From assembly GCA_017432445.1 (NCBI GenBank), contig JAFRJC010000093.1, positions 1-41,597 on the forward strand: a stretch of DNA of 41,597 nt, in the 5' to 3' direction. The DNA comes from Eggerthellaceae bacterium (GTDB taxonomy: Bacteria > Actinomycetota > Coriobacteriia > Coriobacteriales > Eggerthellaceae). Under the pieces are notes generated by a model. That model was not told the origin of the DNA, did no database searches, and saw only the letters and a list, made by a program, of their open reading frames with translations. Positions 29,499-37,824 of the stretch are shown here, in pieces. How positions within the stretch are numbered: position 1 is the stretch's first letter; every line of letters begins with the position of its first letter. The translations under genes and the position numbers were made by a program.

Positions 29499-29528
29499 AC
29501 GTTATTGTCGCGAAAACGGGACTGTCAA
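29499..29528 (-). promoter_or_regulatory. Candidate polA promoter
   Basis: On the minus strand a perfect TTGACA (29523-29528) is followed 18 bp later by TAACGT (29499-29504). The -35 is consensus and the -10 is poor. The placement, about 90 nt before the polA ATG, is reasonable. Confidence 0.45.
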
Positions 29529-29680
29529 CCCACTTCTGACATGGTCGTGAGGGGTTGGCAGAGCACGCGGTTCTGTCAGGAGAAACCTGAATATAACAAG
29601 CCCGCCTTCCTGTCAGATCGCCCGGGAGCGGGTCAGGAATCCCCCATGAGGCGCGATTCCGTGCATCGACGGGTGGCGGC

Positions 29681-29869
29681 ATGGACGAAATGCGGCCTTG
29701 TGGACGATTCCTCGGAGTCTATCGAGACTTGTCCCAAGTCGAGTGAAGCTGTGATCAGGCGTTTCCCTCGCTTGTCATATTGGCTACCAGTTTGAAATCA
29801 TCCACAACCCGAGATTTTGGACATCAGGCGACGGATGAACGAAATCCGGCCTCATGGATGATTCTCTGG
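29681..29869. repeat. Pair of diverged direct repeats
   Basis: Copies at 29681-29715 and 29835-29869 share the frame ATG-ACGAAAT-CGGCCT-TGGA-GATTC in the same orientation, with 8 differences in 35 bases and about 119 bp between them. They do not look like coding sequence and no terminal inverted repeat was recognised. Confidence 0.5.
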
Positions 29870-29894
29870 TCAATCATCTTGGGATGATTGACCA
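29867..29894. terminator. 12-bp perfect inverted repeat after the GlnR-like gene
   Basis: TGGTCAATCATC and GATGATTGACCA pair perfectly around a TTGG loop, 28 bp beyond the stop codon of the regulator. There is no T-tract on the minus strand, so it may be a mild terminator, an mRNA 3' stabilising stem, or an operator-like site. Confidence 0.5.
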
Positions 29895-29921
29895 TTCCGA
29901 AAACTTTAGAACGGAGCATCC

Positions 29922-30593
29922 TTATTCGGTCGACCACAGGTAGCCGACACCGCGCACGGTTTCGAGATGCTGTGCGAGCTCGGGACCTAGCTTGGCGCGA
30001 ATACGGCGCACGTGCACGTCGACGGTGCGCGAGCCCCCGTAGTAATCGAAACCCCACACGTGCTGGAGCAGTGCATCGCGCGAGAAGGTATGACCCGCAT
30101 GCCGCACCAAAAACGAGAGCAGCGCATACTCCAAGTAGGTGAAATCGACGGGCTCGCCGCCAACTGTGACTTGGTACGTCGCCAGATTGATAGCCATGTC
30201 GTCGACCGAGACGAGGTCGGCATGGGCGCTCGTCCCCTCCGCTCCTAGCAACCGCCGCACGCGCGTGCAGCACTCATCGTGCCCGGCGCCATGGACGACG
30301 AAATCGGAAGCGCCTGACACCGGCAGCGCTATGGACCCCGCGTTCTCGGCGTCAACGATCACGAGCAAGGGGCAAATCCTGTCCTCCGCCATGGCGACGA
30401 TGTCGGCTAGGCTCGGCAGGGCAGAACCCCGCGCCTCGAAGATGATGAGGTCATAGCCGGCCGACGACGCGAGCAACTTGGGGATCTGGACCGTCGACCC
30501 GGCGGCAATCTCCACCTCGAACCCCGAGAGCACCTGCTGGAACTTGTAGGCGTTATCCAGGCTATCGGCTATGAACACGACTCGCTTCTTCAT
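29922..30593 (-). CDS. GlnR-like OmpR-family regulator, degenerate receiver
   Basis: A 223-aa protein with an N-terminal receiver-like domain and a C-terminal OmpR winged helix (about 125-223: VDFTYLEYALLSFLVRHAG, FSRDALLQHVWGFDYYGGSRTVDVHVRRIRAKLG split in the usual way). The receiver has lost its chemistry: only one acidic residue remains where the DD pair should be (FIAD, D10), the phosphoacceptor position is Glu (YDLIIFEARG, E53), and the conserved Lys is His (SDFVVHGAG). This resembles actinobacterial GlnR, an orphan regulator that works without phosphorylation. Its ATG at 30593 shares one base with the glnA TGA, so it is translated with glutamine synthetase. A role in nitrogen control is likely but inferred. 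A longer start at 30656 would lie within glnA. Confidence 0.85.
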   Translation of the reverse strand: MKKRVVFIADSLDNAYKFQQVLSGFEVEIAAGSTVQIPKLLASSAGYDLIIFEARGSALPSLADIVAMAEDRICPLLVIVDAENAGSIALPVSGASDFVVHGAGHDECCTRVRRLLGAEGTSAHADLVSVDDMAINLATYQVTVGGEPVDFTYLEYALLSFLVRHAGHTFSRDALLQHVWGFDYYGGSRTVDVHVRRIRAKLGPELAQHLETVRGVGYLWSTE

Positions 30594-31930
30594 CAGAGCA
30601 CCGCCAGATACCGATCGAGCTCCCACTGGCTGACGTGGCGGAGATAGCTCATCCATTCGTCACGTTTCGTCTCGACGAGGTAGGAGTGGATATGGTCTCC
30701 CAACGTCTTCCTCATGAGCTCCGACTTCTCGAAGTGGTCAACTGCCTCGCCCAGGTTGATTGGCAGCGGACCGGCCACGCCACAGCTGTCGACTGCATAA
30801 CCCGGGGTGTTTGACGCCTTGTCCTCCAGCGGCGCCGGGGGGACAAGGCCCTCCTCGATGCCAGCCAAGCCAGCCGCAAGCATGGCAGCGAAGGCAAGGT
30901 ACGGATTGGCGCTGGGATCGGGACTGCGCAGCTCAACGCGGCAGGCATCAGGCCTGTGCGGACGGTATCCGGGCACGCGCAACAGGGCAGAACGATTCGT
31001 TCGAGCCCAGTTCAGGCACGCGGGAACGTTCCCCTGGCCGATGAGTCGCTTGTAGGAGTTCACATGCTGATTCGTGATCAGGCAGAACTCGGGTGCATAC
31101 TTCAGGATGCCGGCGATATAGCTTTTCGCCAAGTCTGAAAGGTTGTAGCCGAGCGGGTCGTTCTCATCGAAGAACAGGTTATTACCTTCGAAATCCACGA
31201 GGCTCTGATGCACGTGCATGCCGCTGCCCGGTGCATCCGGCAGGGGCTTCGGCATAAACGATGCGTATACGCCATGCTCGATTGCAATCTCTTTGACGAC
31301 CAACTTGTACGTCATGACGGCATCGGCCATGGAGAGGGCGTCGGTGTAGCGAAGGTCGATCTCGTGCTGCGACGGACCGTTCTCGTGGTGGGAGTATTCG
31401 ATGGGAATGCCCATCTTCTCAAGCGCCAAAACCGTGTCGCGACGCAGATCGGAAGCATAATCCAAGCTCGTGAGGTCAAAATAGCCGCCCTTGTCCAGAA
31501 CTTCTGGAGCATCAATGGACTTGAAGTAGTAGTACTCGAGTTCCGGCCCGACGTTGAACACATAGCCCATGTCGGCCGCCTTGCCTACCATGCGTCGCAG
31601 CACGTTGCGCGGGTCTCCCTCGAACGCTACCCCGTCGGGAGTGCGGATATCGCAGATCATGCGAGCAACGGCATTGGAAGACGGACGCCACGGTAGCACC
31701 TGGAAGGTCTCGGGATCGGGAAACGCCAGCATATCCGACTCTTCAGCCGGGCTGAAACCAGCCACGCAACTGCCGTCGAAGCCCATGCCCTCGCAATACG
31801 CATCTTCGACCTCGGACGGCGAGACGGCGAAGGACTTCATGGCGCCGAGAACGTCGGTAAACCACAGCCGCACGAAATGAACGTCGCGGCTCTTGATGGT
31901 CTTCAATACGAAATCGAGTTCGGGATTCAT
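30593..31930 (-). CDS. glnA: Glutamine synthetase, type I
   Basis: GlnA joins ammonium to glutamate using ATP. The 445-aa protein has the GSI signatures: GMGFDGSCVAGF at 48-59, NVGPELEYYYF, the ATP/glutamate region SFMPKPLPDAPGSGMHVHQSL (quoted in part; GSGMHVHQS is the core), NSYKRLIGQGNVPACLNWARTN-type loop, RVELRSPDPSANPYLAFAAML. The Tyr-containing adenylylation loop (NLYDLPPEE in GSI-beta) is absent; the segment reads NTPGYAVDSCGVAGPLP, so it belongs to the non-adenylylated GSI-alpha kind. GAAGGG lies 9 bases before the ATG. Control is likely transcriptional or by feedback, with the coupled GlnR-like gene as the obvious candidate. Confidence 0.96.
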   Translation of the reverse strand: MNPELDFVLKTIKSRDVHFVRLWFTDVLGAMKSFAVSPSEVEDAYCEGMGFDGSCVAGFSPAEESDMLAFPDPETFQVLPWRPSSNAVARMICDIRTPDGVAFEGDPRNVLRRMVGKAADMGYVFNVGPELEYYYFKSIDAPEVLDKGGYFDLTSLDYASDLRRDTVLALEKMGIPIEYSHHENGPSQHEIDLRYTDALSMADAVMTYKLVVKEIAIEHGVYASFMPKPLPDAPGSGMHVHQSLVDFEGNNLFFDENDPLGYNLSDLAKSYIAGILKYAPEFCLITNQHVNSYKRLIGQGNVPACLNWARTNRSALLRVPGYRPHRPDACRVELRSPDPSANPYLAFAAMLAAGLAGIEEGLVPPAPLEDKASNTPGYAVDSCGVAGPLPINLGEAVDHFEKSELMRKTLGDHIHSYLVETKRDEWMSYLRHVSQWELDRYLAVL

Positions 31931-32027
31931 CGTCTAAGCCCTTCTAACGGTTTGCAGGTGCGCAATACGAAAACCATAGTACTTTACCACGCGTAGCAGC
32001 CCGAATCAGAATCCTGAGCAAGAATCC

Positions 32028-34394
32028 TTATTTCCCCTCGCGTTTGGCATGTGCGACAACGAACGACTTCAAGGTGTCGAGGGTCATGGCGGGCCCGGTG
32101 TTCACGACGTTGTACAAGCCGCCCTTTACGACCTCCGTCATGTAAGGAAGAACGCTTACCTCGGGCATATCGATGCCCTTGAGCTTCGCGTACAGCTCCT
32201 TGGAGCCAGGCGATATGTTTGGTTCGCTGAACACGAGGTCGTCGTCCATGCGCTCGAACACGGATGCGACGCGCTCGCGGACATCGTCTTCCAACTCGAG
32301 GTCGTGGTATTCCAATACGAGCCCTATGTACGTGAATCCCCTGCGTACGTGCGCGCGGCGGATGTTCTCGTCATCAACGCCCAGACGCTCGTATATATCG
32401 GCCATGTCATGCCAGCGGTCAAGCGAGACCTGCCAGTTGTTGCGGGCGGTGTTGGCTGTCTTCTCGGGCGTTTCCTCCCGATAGTTGTAGAACGGCTCGT
32501 CCAGGTACACGATCGATTCGGCTTGGCACAGTGTCTCGACGAGGAAGGGGTTGTCGGCCCATCCCGCACCGGGAATCTCGCGCATCCGGATACCGCATCG
32601 CACGAGGAACTCGCGGCGATACAGCGCCGACCAAATGGAAGGATGATGGATGATCAGGTGCGTCACGCCAGGGTCGGTGAGCGCGAACGGCTGCGATGCA
32701 GGCTTGATGCGCCCGCGATAGCTGCAGTTCACGCGCCGTTGCTGGTCAGTATCGGGCATCCATATGCGCCAATAAGGCGTTTTGACGATATCCACGTCCT
32801 GGTCAAACGATGAGGCGAAATTTGTCATGGCCTCGAACATCTCGGGCGCGATCCAGTCATCTGGCTCGACGATGGCGATCCATGTTCCCTGCGCTTCGTC
32901 GAAACCGCGATTGCAAGCCGAACCGTACCCGCCGTTGGGCTTGTCGATCACGCGTATGCGGCTGTCGCGGTCGGCATGTTCGTGCAGGATGGCGGGCGAG
33001 CCGTCGGTTGAGCCGTCGTTGACGCAGATGATCTCTATGTTACCCAGCGTCTGCGATTGGATGCTGCTGAGCGCTTGGTCGAGATATTTCTCGACGTTGT
33101 ACACGGGAACGACGACCGATACCAGGGGCGAACCGGGCTCATCGGCAGCTTCGGGAATCTCTTGGCCTTCGCCCGACTGCACATCCTGCAAATTGGCAGG
33201 CTCTTCTTCCGATGGCGCCTCCCCTTCGTCTGCAATATCCCATTCCTCTTTCGCCGTGAGCGAAAGCGCCTCTTCGGACTCGGGCTCCTCTGTCGCGCCT
33301 CCCGACTTCAAGAGCATATGGCGCTGCGCCAGAAGTCTTGACGCAGCGCGCTCGGCGGCGGTCACGGCCAGATCCGCCACACCATATTCGGCAATACGCC
33401 AGGAAAGCAGCGCCTTCGAGAGCTCCCGCTCCGAGATAACGAGCTCCCCCTCGTCATTGGCGGCGAGCACTATGCGGATCAGGCGTGCCGTAGGCTCGTT
33501 GACATCGAGCGACGTGAGCTCGGTGTTCGTGAAGTTCGCACGCCACATCTGCTTCACGAGCGCCGTCAGGGGCTCACGAAGCTCGGGGGGCTGGCGCAAG
33601 ATCGTATAGAGCTGGCCGCGCACGAACCAGCTCATCAACTGCGAGCCATATGGCTCGAGCAGCCCATAGCGCTTCCACACCGCAAAGACGCCTATGGCCA
33701 TGTCCAAATCACACATGCACAGATGGCCCACGTCGTCCTTGTAATCGGCCATGACCGATCCTTCGTGGGGAAGACGGTAACGGTAGAGCTTTTCGGAGAT
33801 GAGTTTCACGGCCCCAAGACGAGGATACAGCGAGAACAGGAACAGGGCATCTTCGCCCACGCGCAGCGATTCATCGAACATGACGCCGCTTTCGGCAAGC
33901 GCCTCGCGGCGGATAGCTAACCTCAGATACGGATTCGACATCTCCTTGAAAAGGAGGTCGGGCTTGAAGGAGGGGTAGGCGGCATCTCGTACGGCGGTAT
34001 GCTCGCGCACGAACCGATCGGCCAAGCCCGCCGGGAAATACGACCAGCCGAACACGACGGCATCGAACTCGAAGTTTTCCAGAGCATGGTTCAGGCGCTC
34101 GAGGGCAAACGGCTCGAGCTGGTCGTCCGCATCCAAGAAGCAGAGGTAATCTCCCTGGGCTAGGCGGATTCCGTCGTTTCGGGCGCTTGAGGGACCGCCA
34201 TTGGCCTTGTCCACCAACCGGATGCGCTTATCTGAAAACGCACGCTGCTGCAAAATGTCCCAGGAAGCGTCAGAGGAGCCGTCGTTCACGCAGATGACTT
34301 CGTAATCACCACATGTTTGGACGCGGACGGAATCGAGGCATTCCTCTAAGTACGGCTCGGCGTTGTACACCGGAACGATAATCGAGAACCGCAT
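32028..34394 (-). CDS. Tandem GT2-GT2 glycosyltransferase
   Basis: A 788-aa cytoplasmic enzyme with two family-2 (GT-A) domains. Domain 1 (about 1-330) starts MRFSIIVPVYNAEPYLEECL and has VICVNDGSSD and the metal-binding YLCFLDADDQ. A linker at about 365-425 is acidic and rich in Glu, Ala and Pro. Domain 2 (about 428-788) starts VSVVVPVYNVEKYLDQAL with IICVNDGSTDGS and WIAIVEPDDW (EPDD in place of DADD). Domain 2 ends in a long helical tail. Such bimodular enzymes build alternating or branched polysaccharides; acceptor and donors are unknown here. AGGAGG lies 4 bases before the ATG, 8 nt after the phosphoglycosyl transferase gene. Last gene of the glycan cluster. Confidence 0.88.
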   Translation of the reverse strand: MRFSIIVPVYNAEPYLEECLDSVRVQTCGDYEVICVNDGSSDASWDILQQRAFSDKRIRLVDKANGGPSSARNDGIRLAQGDYLCFLDADDQLEPFALERLNHALENFEFDAVVFGWSYFPAGLADRFVREHTAVRDAAYPSFKPDLLFKEMSNPYLRLAIRREALAESGVMFDESLRVGEDALFLFSLYPRLGAVKLISEKLYRYRLPHEGSVMADYKDDVGHLCMCDLDMAIGVFAVWKRYGLLEPYGSQLMSWFVRGQLYTILRQPPELREPLTALVKQMWRANFTNTELTSLDVNEPTARLIRIVLAANDEGELVISERELSKALLSWRIAEYGVADLAVTAAERAASRLLAQRHMLLKSGGATEEPESEEALSLTAKEEWDIADEGEAPSEEEPANLQDVQSGEGQEIPEAADEPGSPLVSVVVPVYNVEKYLDQALSSIQSQTLGNIEIICVNDGSTDGSPAILHEHADRDSRIRVIDKPNGGYGSACNRGFDEAQGTWIAIVEPDDWIAPEMFEAMTNFASSFDQDVDIVKTPYWRIWMPDTDQQRRVNCSYRGRIKPASQPFALTDPGVTHLIIHHPSIWSALYRREFLVRCGIRMREIPGAGWADNPFLVETLCQAESIVYLDEPFYNYREETPEKTANTARNNWQVSLDRWHDMADIYERLGVDDENIRRAHVRRGFTYIGLVLEYHDLELEDDVRERVASVFERMDDDLVFSEPNISPGSKELYAKLKGIDMPEVSVLPYMTEVVKGGLYNVVNTGPAMTLDTLKSFVVAHAKREGK

Positions 34395-34402
34395 GAAGCC
34401 TC

Positions 34403-35140
34403 CTATCGATTACAGCCTTCCGACAAACCATCCGCGCAAGCCTCGCCATCCACATAGACGCCCTCCTGGCCGAAAACCGTCGAGAAGGTCTTCGCGAACA
34501 CTTTCGCATCCATGCCCAAGCTCACGCGATCAACGTAATACACATCCAAGGCCAAGCGCTCGTGCCAAGGAAGGGAATTGCGCCCGTACACTGCAGCATA
34601 CCCAGTGATACCGGGCCTGACGGAAAGCTTGCGCACCTCGTCGCCTTCGTATAACTCGGCCTCACGCGCGAGGTCAGGACGTGGTCCCACTACGCTCATA
34701 TCACCTTTGAGCACGTTGAGGAACTGGGGCAACTCGTCGAGGCTCGTCTTGCGCATGAACGCGCCGACGCGCGTCATGCGCGGATCGTCTGCGCCGTTAT
34801 AGGTGGAACCATCCTCCATGACCAAATCGGGTGCGTCCTCCTTCATGGAGCGCAACTTGAACATCGTGAACTCGCCGCCACCCCTGCCGACACGCGGCGC
34901 ATTGTAGAACACGGGGCCCCCGTCTTCGGCTTTGATAGCCGCACCGCAAACGGCAGTGGCCACCCCGACGACGGGAAGGGCCACGAGGCTTATGGCAATG
35001 TCGCATGCACGCTTTCCAAATCGCTCGTAAAACGTTCCCTCAGTGGGGTTTTTCACCTGATCGGCTACAGCGCCGACGATTGAGACGGTAGCTACCGCGC
35101 AAGAGAGCGCACCGACAAACGTTGGCCTGCGCGCGCTCAT
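34403..35140 (-). CDS. Undecaprenyl-phosphate phosphoglycosyl transferase (PglC/WcaJ-like)
   Basis: A bacterial sugar transferase that attaches a phospho-sugar to undecaprenyl phosphate and so starts glycan assembly. The 245-aa protein has an N-terminal hydrophobic segment (about 8-26), the membrane re-entrant segment after [19 protein letters not shown], the motif [18 protein letters not shown], the catalytic Asp-Glu pair in [19 protein letters not shown], and VGPRPDL and [10 protein letters not shown]. It is the small, single-domain type that in Pgl systems uses UDP-diacetamido-bacillosamine. The ATG at 35140 overlaps the aminotransferase TGA by four bases (ATGA); a start 11 codons earlier lies inside that gene. 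Confidence 0.92.
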   Translation of the reverse strand: MSARRPTFVGALSCAVATVSIVGAVADQVKNPTEGTFYERFGKRACDIAISLVALPVVGVATAVCGAAIKAEDGGPVFYNAPRVGRGGGEFTMFKLRSMKEDAPDLVMEDGSTYNGADDPRMTRVGAFMRKTSLDELPQFLNVLKGDMSVVGPRPDLAREAELYEGDEVRKLSVRPGITGYAAVYGRNSLPWHERLALDVYYVDRVSLGMDAKVFAKTFSTVFGQEGVYVDGEACADGLSEGCNR

Positions 35141-36363
35141 CTTAGGCCCTCGGATTCCATCTGTTGTTTGCACCCCACGAACGCGTCGATGACGAAGCGC
35201 AGGTCATCGTCGGTCAATAGCGTATGCAGAGGCAGCGTGATCTCGTTGTCGAACTGCGCAAGCGCATTCGGGAAGTCAGCGATGTCGAAACCCAGGTCCT
35301 TGTATGCCGTGAGCAGCGGCAAGGGCTTGTAGTGAACGTTGGTAGATACTCCTGCCTCGGCAAGCCGTGCAATCAGCTCGTCGCGGAAGGCGCGGCTACG
35401 TCCGTCCAGGCGCACGAGCATCAGATGGCAGCTCGAGCAGAAGCCCCCCGTCGAGGCATCGCCATCGAAGTGCTTGAGCAGAGTCACATTCGCGTCGGCC
35501 AAGCCCTCCTCGTACGCTTCCACCAACTGGTGCCTGCGCGCCAGCAAGCCGGGATAACGGCGCAGCTGGGCTAAGCCGAGCGCTGCCTGTACGTCAGTCA
35601 TGTTGCATTTCCATCCGGGGAATGCGATATCGTATTCCCAGGCGCCTGCGCGATCCTTGGCCAGGGCATCCTTCGTCTGGCCGTGCAGTGACATCAGCAT
35701 GACCCGCTTGTATGCTTGATCGTCGTCAAACGCGTCCGAATGCCAGGTCAAGGCTCCGCCTTCGGCCGTCGTAAAATTTTTCACCGCATGGAACGAAAAC
35801 GCGGTGAGCTCGGCGGCCTGGCCTGCATTGATTCCATGCCTGCACGCACCGAGCGAATGAGCCGCATCTGCGACGACGGGAACGCGTGAAAAATGCGCCT
35901 GCACATCGTTTGCAGGTTGCCATAAGCCAGATGCAGCATCCAACGCCTTGCCCAGGCTGTCATAGTCGACCATACGTCCAGCGATGTCGACGGGAATGAC
36001 CGCCTTGGTCTTTTCAGTCACAAGAGCAGCGAGTCGCTCGTAATCCATTTCGAACGAACCAGGAGCGACATCGCACAACACCGGAGTCGCCCCAACGTGG
36101 CAAATCGACGAAGCAGAAGCGGTATAGGTGTAGGCACTGGTGATGACTTCGTCGCCAGGCCCTATGCCAAGCAGGCGCAGAGCGCATTCCAAAGCCGCCG
36201 TAGCCGAACCCAGGCAAGCCACCTTGCCCGTCCCCACGAACTGCGCAAGATCACGCTCGAGTTGCTTGGTTTTGGGGCCAGTGGTAATCCAGCCGCTCTT
36301 AAGCGCGTCCACGACCTCGTCAATCTCGTCCTGCGTGATGTCGGGCGGTGAGAATGGAATCAC
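35137..36363 (-). CDS. DegT/DnrJ/EryC1-family aminotransferase
   Basis: A PLP-dependent sugar aminotransferase. The 408-aa protein starts MIPFSPPDITQDEIDEVVDA and shows the family pattern: GSWITTGPKTKQLE-like SGWITTGPKTKQLE, LGSATAALECALR, GDEVITSAYTYTASA, VVADAAHSLGA and the PLP Lys in FSFHAVKNFTTAEGGAL. With the neighbouring PglF-like dehydratase it would convert the 4-keto-6-deoxy sugar to a 4-amino sugar, as PglE does. A PglD-type acetyltransferase is not in the window. It starts at GTG 36363 with GAGGAG 6 bases upstream; TACAAT at 36396-36401 may be a -10 box of an internal promoter. Confidence 0.92.
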   Translation of the reverse strand: MIPFSPPDITQDEIDEVVDALKSGWITTGPKTKQLERDLAQFVGTGKVACLGSATAALECALRLLGIGPGDEVITSAYTYTASASSICHVGATPVLCDVAPGSFEMDYERLAALVTEKTKAVIPVDIAGRMVDYDSLGKALDAASGLWQPANDVQAHFSRVPVVADAAHSLGACRHGINAGQAAELTAFSFHAVKNFTTAEGGALTWHSDAFDDDQAYKRVMLMSLHGQTKDALAKDRAGAWEYDIAFPGWKCNMTDVQAALGLAQLRRYPGLLARRHQLVEAYEEGLADANVTLLKHFDGDASTGGFCSSCHLMLVRLDGRSRAFRDELIARLAEAGVSTNVHYKPLPLLTAYKDLGFDIADFPNALAQFDNEITLPLHTLLTDDDLRFVIDAFVGCKQQMESEGLR

Positions 36364-36465
36364 GTGAGCTCCTCGTCTTCAGCTTTAACCCTTCTATTGT
36401 ACACGCGCGAACGCCGCGAGCGTCACCCCGCCATCGAAATTCGTCCTAGGGGCATTTCTCGGTAT

Positions 36466-37767
36466 CTACAGCACGAGGGAACGCACGAGGTCTACAATCA
36501 CCTGGTACGAATGCGCCTGGTCGAAGCGCTCTTCGGCGACGGCACGAGCGCGGGAGCCCATCTGAGAGCGCATCTCGGGGTCGGCCGCCAACTTCAGGAT
36601 GGCATCCGCCAACACTTGCGCGTCTTCGGCAACCACGTTGACGCCAATGCCCCACTCGTCTACCTTGCCGCGCATCTCGGGGCTTGATCCGGTGTTGATC
36701 ATGGGAGCGCCCGCTGCGCAGTAGTCGCCGATCTTTGTGACGATGCTCTGGGCCGCAGACTTCACGAGGGAGTTCACGGTCATGTCGGAAGCGCACAGGT
36801 AGGCAGCCATGGCTTCATAGGGCTGGTATCCCATGAAATCGACCGGCGCCGATTCCTCGGCGGCCAAAGCCTCGAGTTTCTGGCGGTCGGGTCCATCTCC
36901 TAAAAGCTTCAGGCGAATGCGACTGTCTTTGAGGCTGGCTATCTTGACAGCCTTCACGAGCGTCGCGATATCGTAACTCGCTCCGAGCATGCCCGCGTAG
37001 ATGACCCAAATTTCTCCATCGGGCTTTTCGACCTCGCCCGCACGGGCGGCGGCGCCCTCATCGAAAACGGCGAGGTTGTTGCCCACGTACACCGTGCGTT
37101 TCTCGTATGGCTCTGTGCGGTCGAGCCCAGGCCGGTCAGCGTATTCGTCCGATGTGCCCACCGCAGCGCTGATGAGGCGATAGGTACGTCGTGCGTCGAG
37201 CGCAAACGGGGCAAAGGCCACATCGCTCACGACGGGCACGTCCACAGCCATGCGCATGGCTTCTGGCCACAGGTCGTTGACATCGCACACGTACGGGACG
37301 CCCTGGCTGCGGGCAACCTCGGCGCATGCGCGCGCCATGTCGTTGGGCGGGATCTCCGAGTAGATGAGATCGTAGGCATGCAAATCGTCGGCAAAGCGGC
37401 TCTTGAAGAAACCCCTCAAGTTCCGTGCGAGGATGCGGTGGCTGTTGATGCGCCTCACGTCGAGGTTCTTGCGGTAGCCAGGCTCGTACACGAAGTGAAC
37501 GCGATAGGGCAAGTTCTGATAGCACGCACGGGTCGTATCACGCTGCGCCTTATCCCAGTGCTGGAACGTCGACGTGATCAAATCCACTTCAAATCCAGCC
37601 TCGACCAGCTTTTCCGCAATGGCCCTGAAGCGCGTGTACCCACGCGTCTCGTCCCCAAGCTTCACGCCCTGCGTCACAATGGCGATGCGTTTACTGCGGC
37701 TGACCCGCTCAGGTGCTGCAGCAATGCTATCGGGATATGTGAAGTAACCTTCCATGGCACACACCAT
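36466..37767 (-). CDS. GT4-family glycosyltransferase
   Basis: A 433-aa retaining glycosyltransferase of the GT-B fold, similar in layout to WbuB-like enzymes. The N-terminal Rossmann half contains RIAIVTQGVKLGDETRGYTRFRAIAE and YDLIYSEIPPNDMARACAEVA; the C-terminal half has IWVIYAGMLGASYDIATLVKA, RIRLKLLGDGPDRQKLEALA and a degenerate nucleotide-binding EX7E region around SIVTKIGDYCAAGAPMINTG. The start is uncertain: ATG 37767, GTG 37764 or ATG 37755 all follow a weak AGAAAG. Part of the glycan cluster, between glf and the aminotransferase gene. Confidence 0.87.
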   Translation of the reverse strand: MVCAMEGYFTYPDSIAAAPERVSRSKRIAIVTQGVKLGDETRGYTRFRAIAEKLVEAGFEVDLITSTFQHWDKAQRDTTRACYQNLPYRVHFVYEPGYRKNLDVRRINSHRILARNLRGFFKSRFADDLHAYDLIYSEIPPNDMARACAEVARSQGVPYVCDVNDLWPEAMRMAVDVPVVSDVAFAPFALDARRTYRLISAAVGTSDEYADRPGLDRTEPYEKRTVYVGNNLAVFDEGAAARAGEVEKPDGEIWVIYAGMLGASYDIATLVKAVKIASLKDSRIRLKLLGDGPDRQKLEALAAEESAPVDFMGYQPYEAMAAYLCASDMTVNSLVKSAAQSIVTKIGDYCAAGAPMINTGSSPEMRGKVDEWGIGVNVVAEDAQVLADAILKLAADPEMRSQMGSRARAVAEERFDQAHSYQVIVDLVRSLVL

Positions 37768-37824
37768 TCTTTCTACGATGGCGCAAATACCTTTGAGGGT
37801 TTTGCTTCGCTTCGCTTGTCAGCT

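Larger units (their letters stand above)
29407..29921. other. 515-bp gene-free region upstream of polA
   Basis: No credible gene. It contains the polA promoter candidate (29499-29528), a pair of related direct repeats (29681-29715 and 29835-29869, 27 of 35 bases identical around ACGAAAT-CGGCCT), a 12-bp perfect inverted repeat (29867-29894), and a short stem GACTT/AAGTC near 29730. The base composition is lower in GC than the flanking genes. It may be a degraded mobile or repeat element, or regulatory DNA. Confidence 0.6.

Noticed and set aside
29407-29921. A structural RNA such as RNase P RNA, 6S RNA or SRP RNA
   Set aside because: I looked for conserved cores of these RNAs on both strands and found none.
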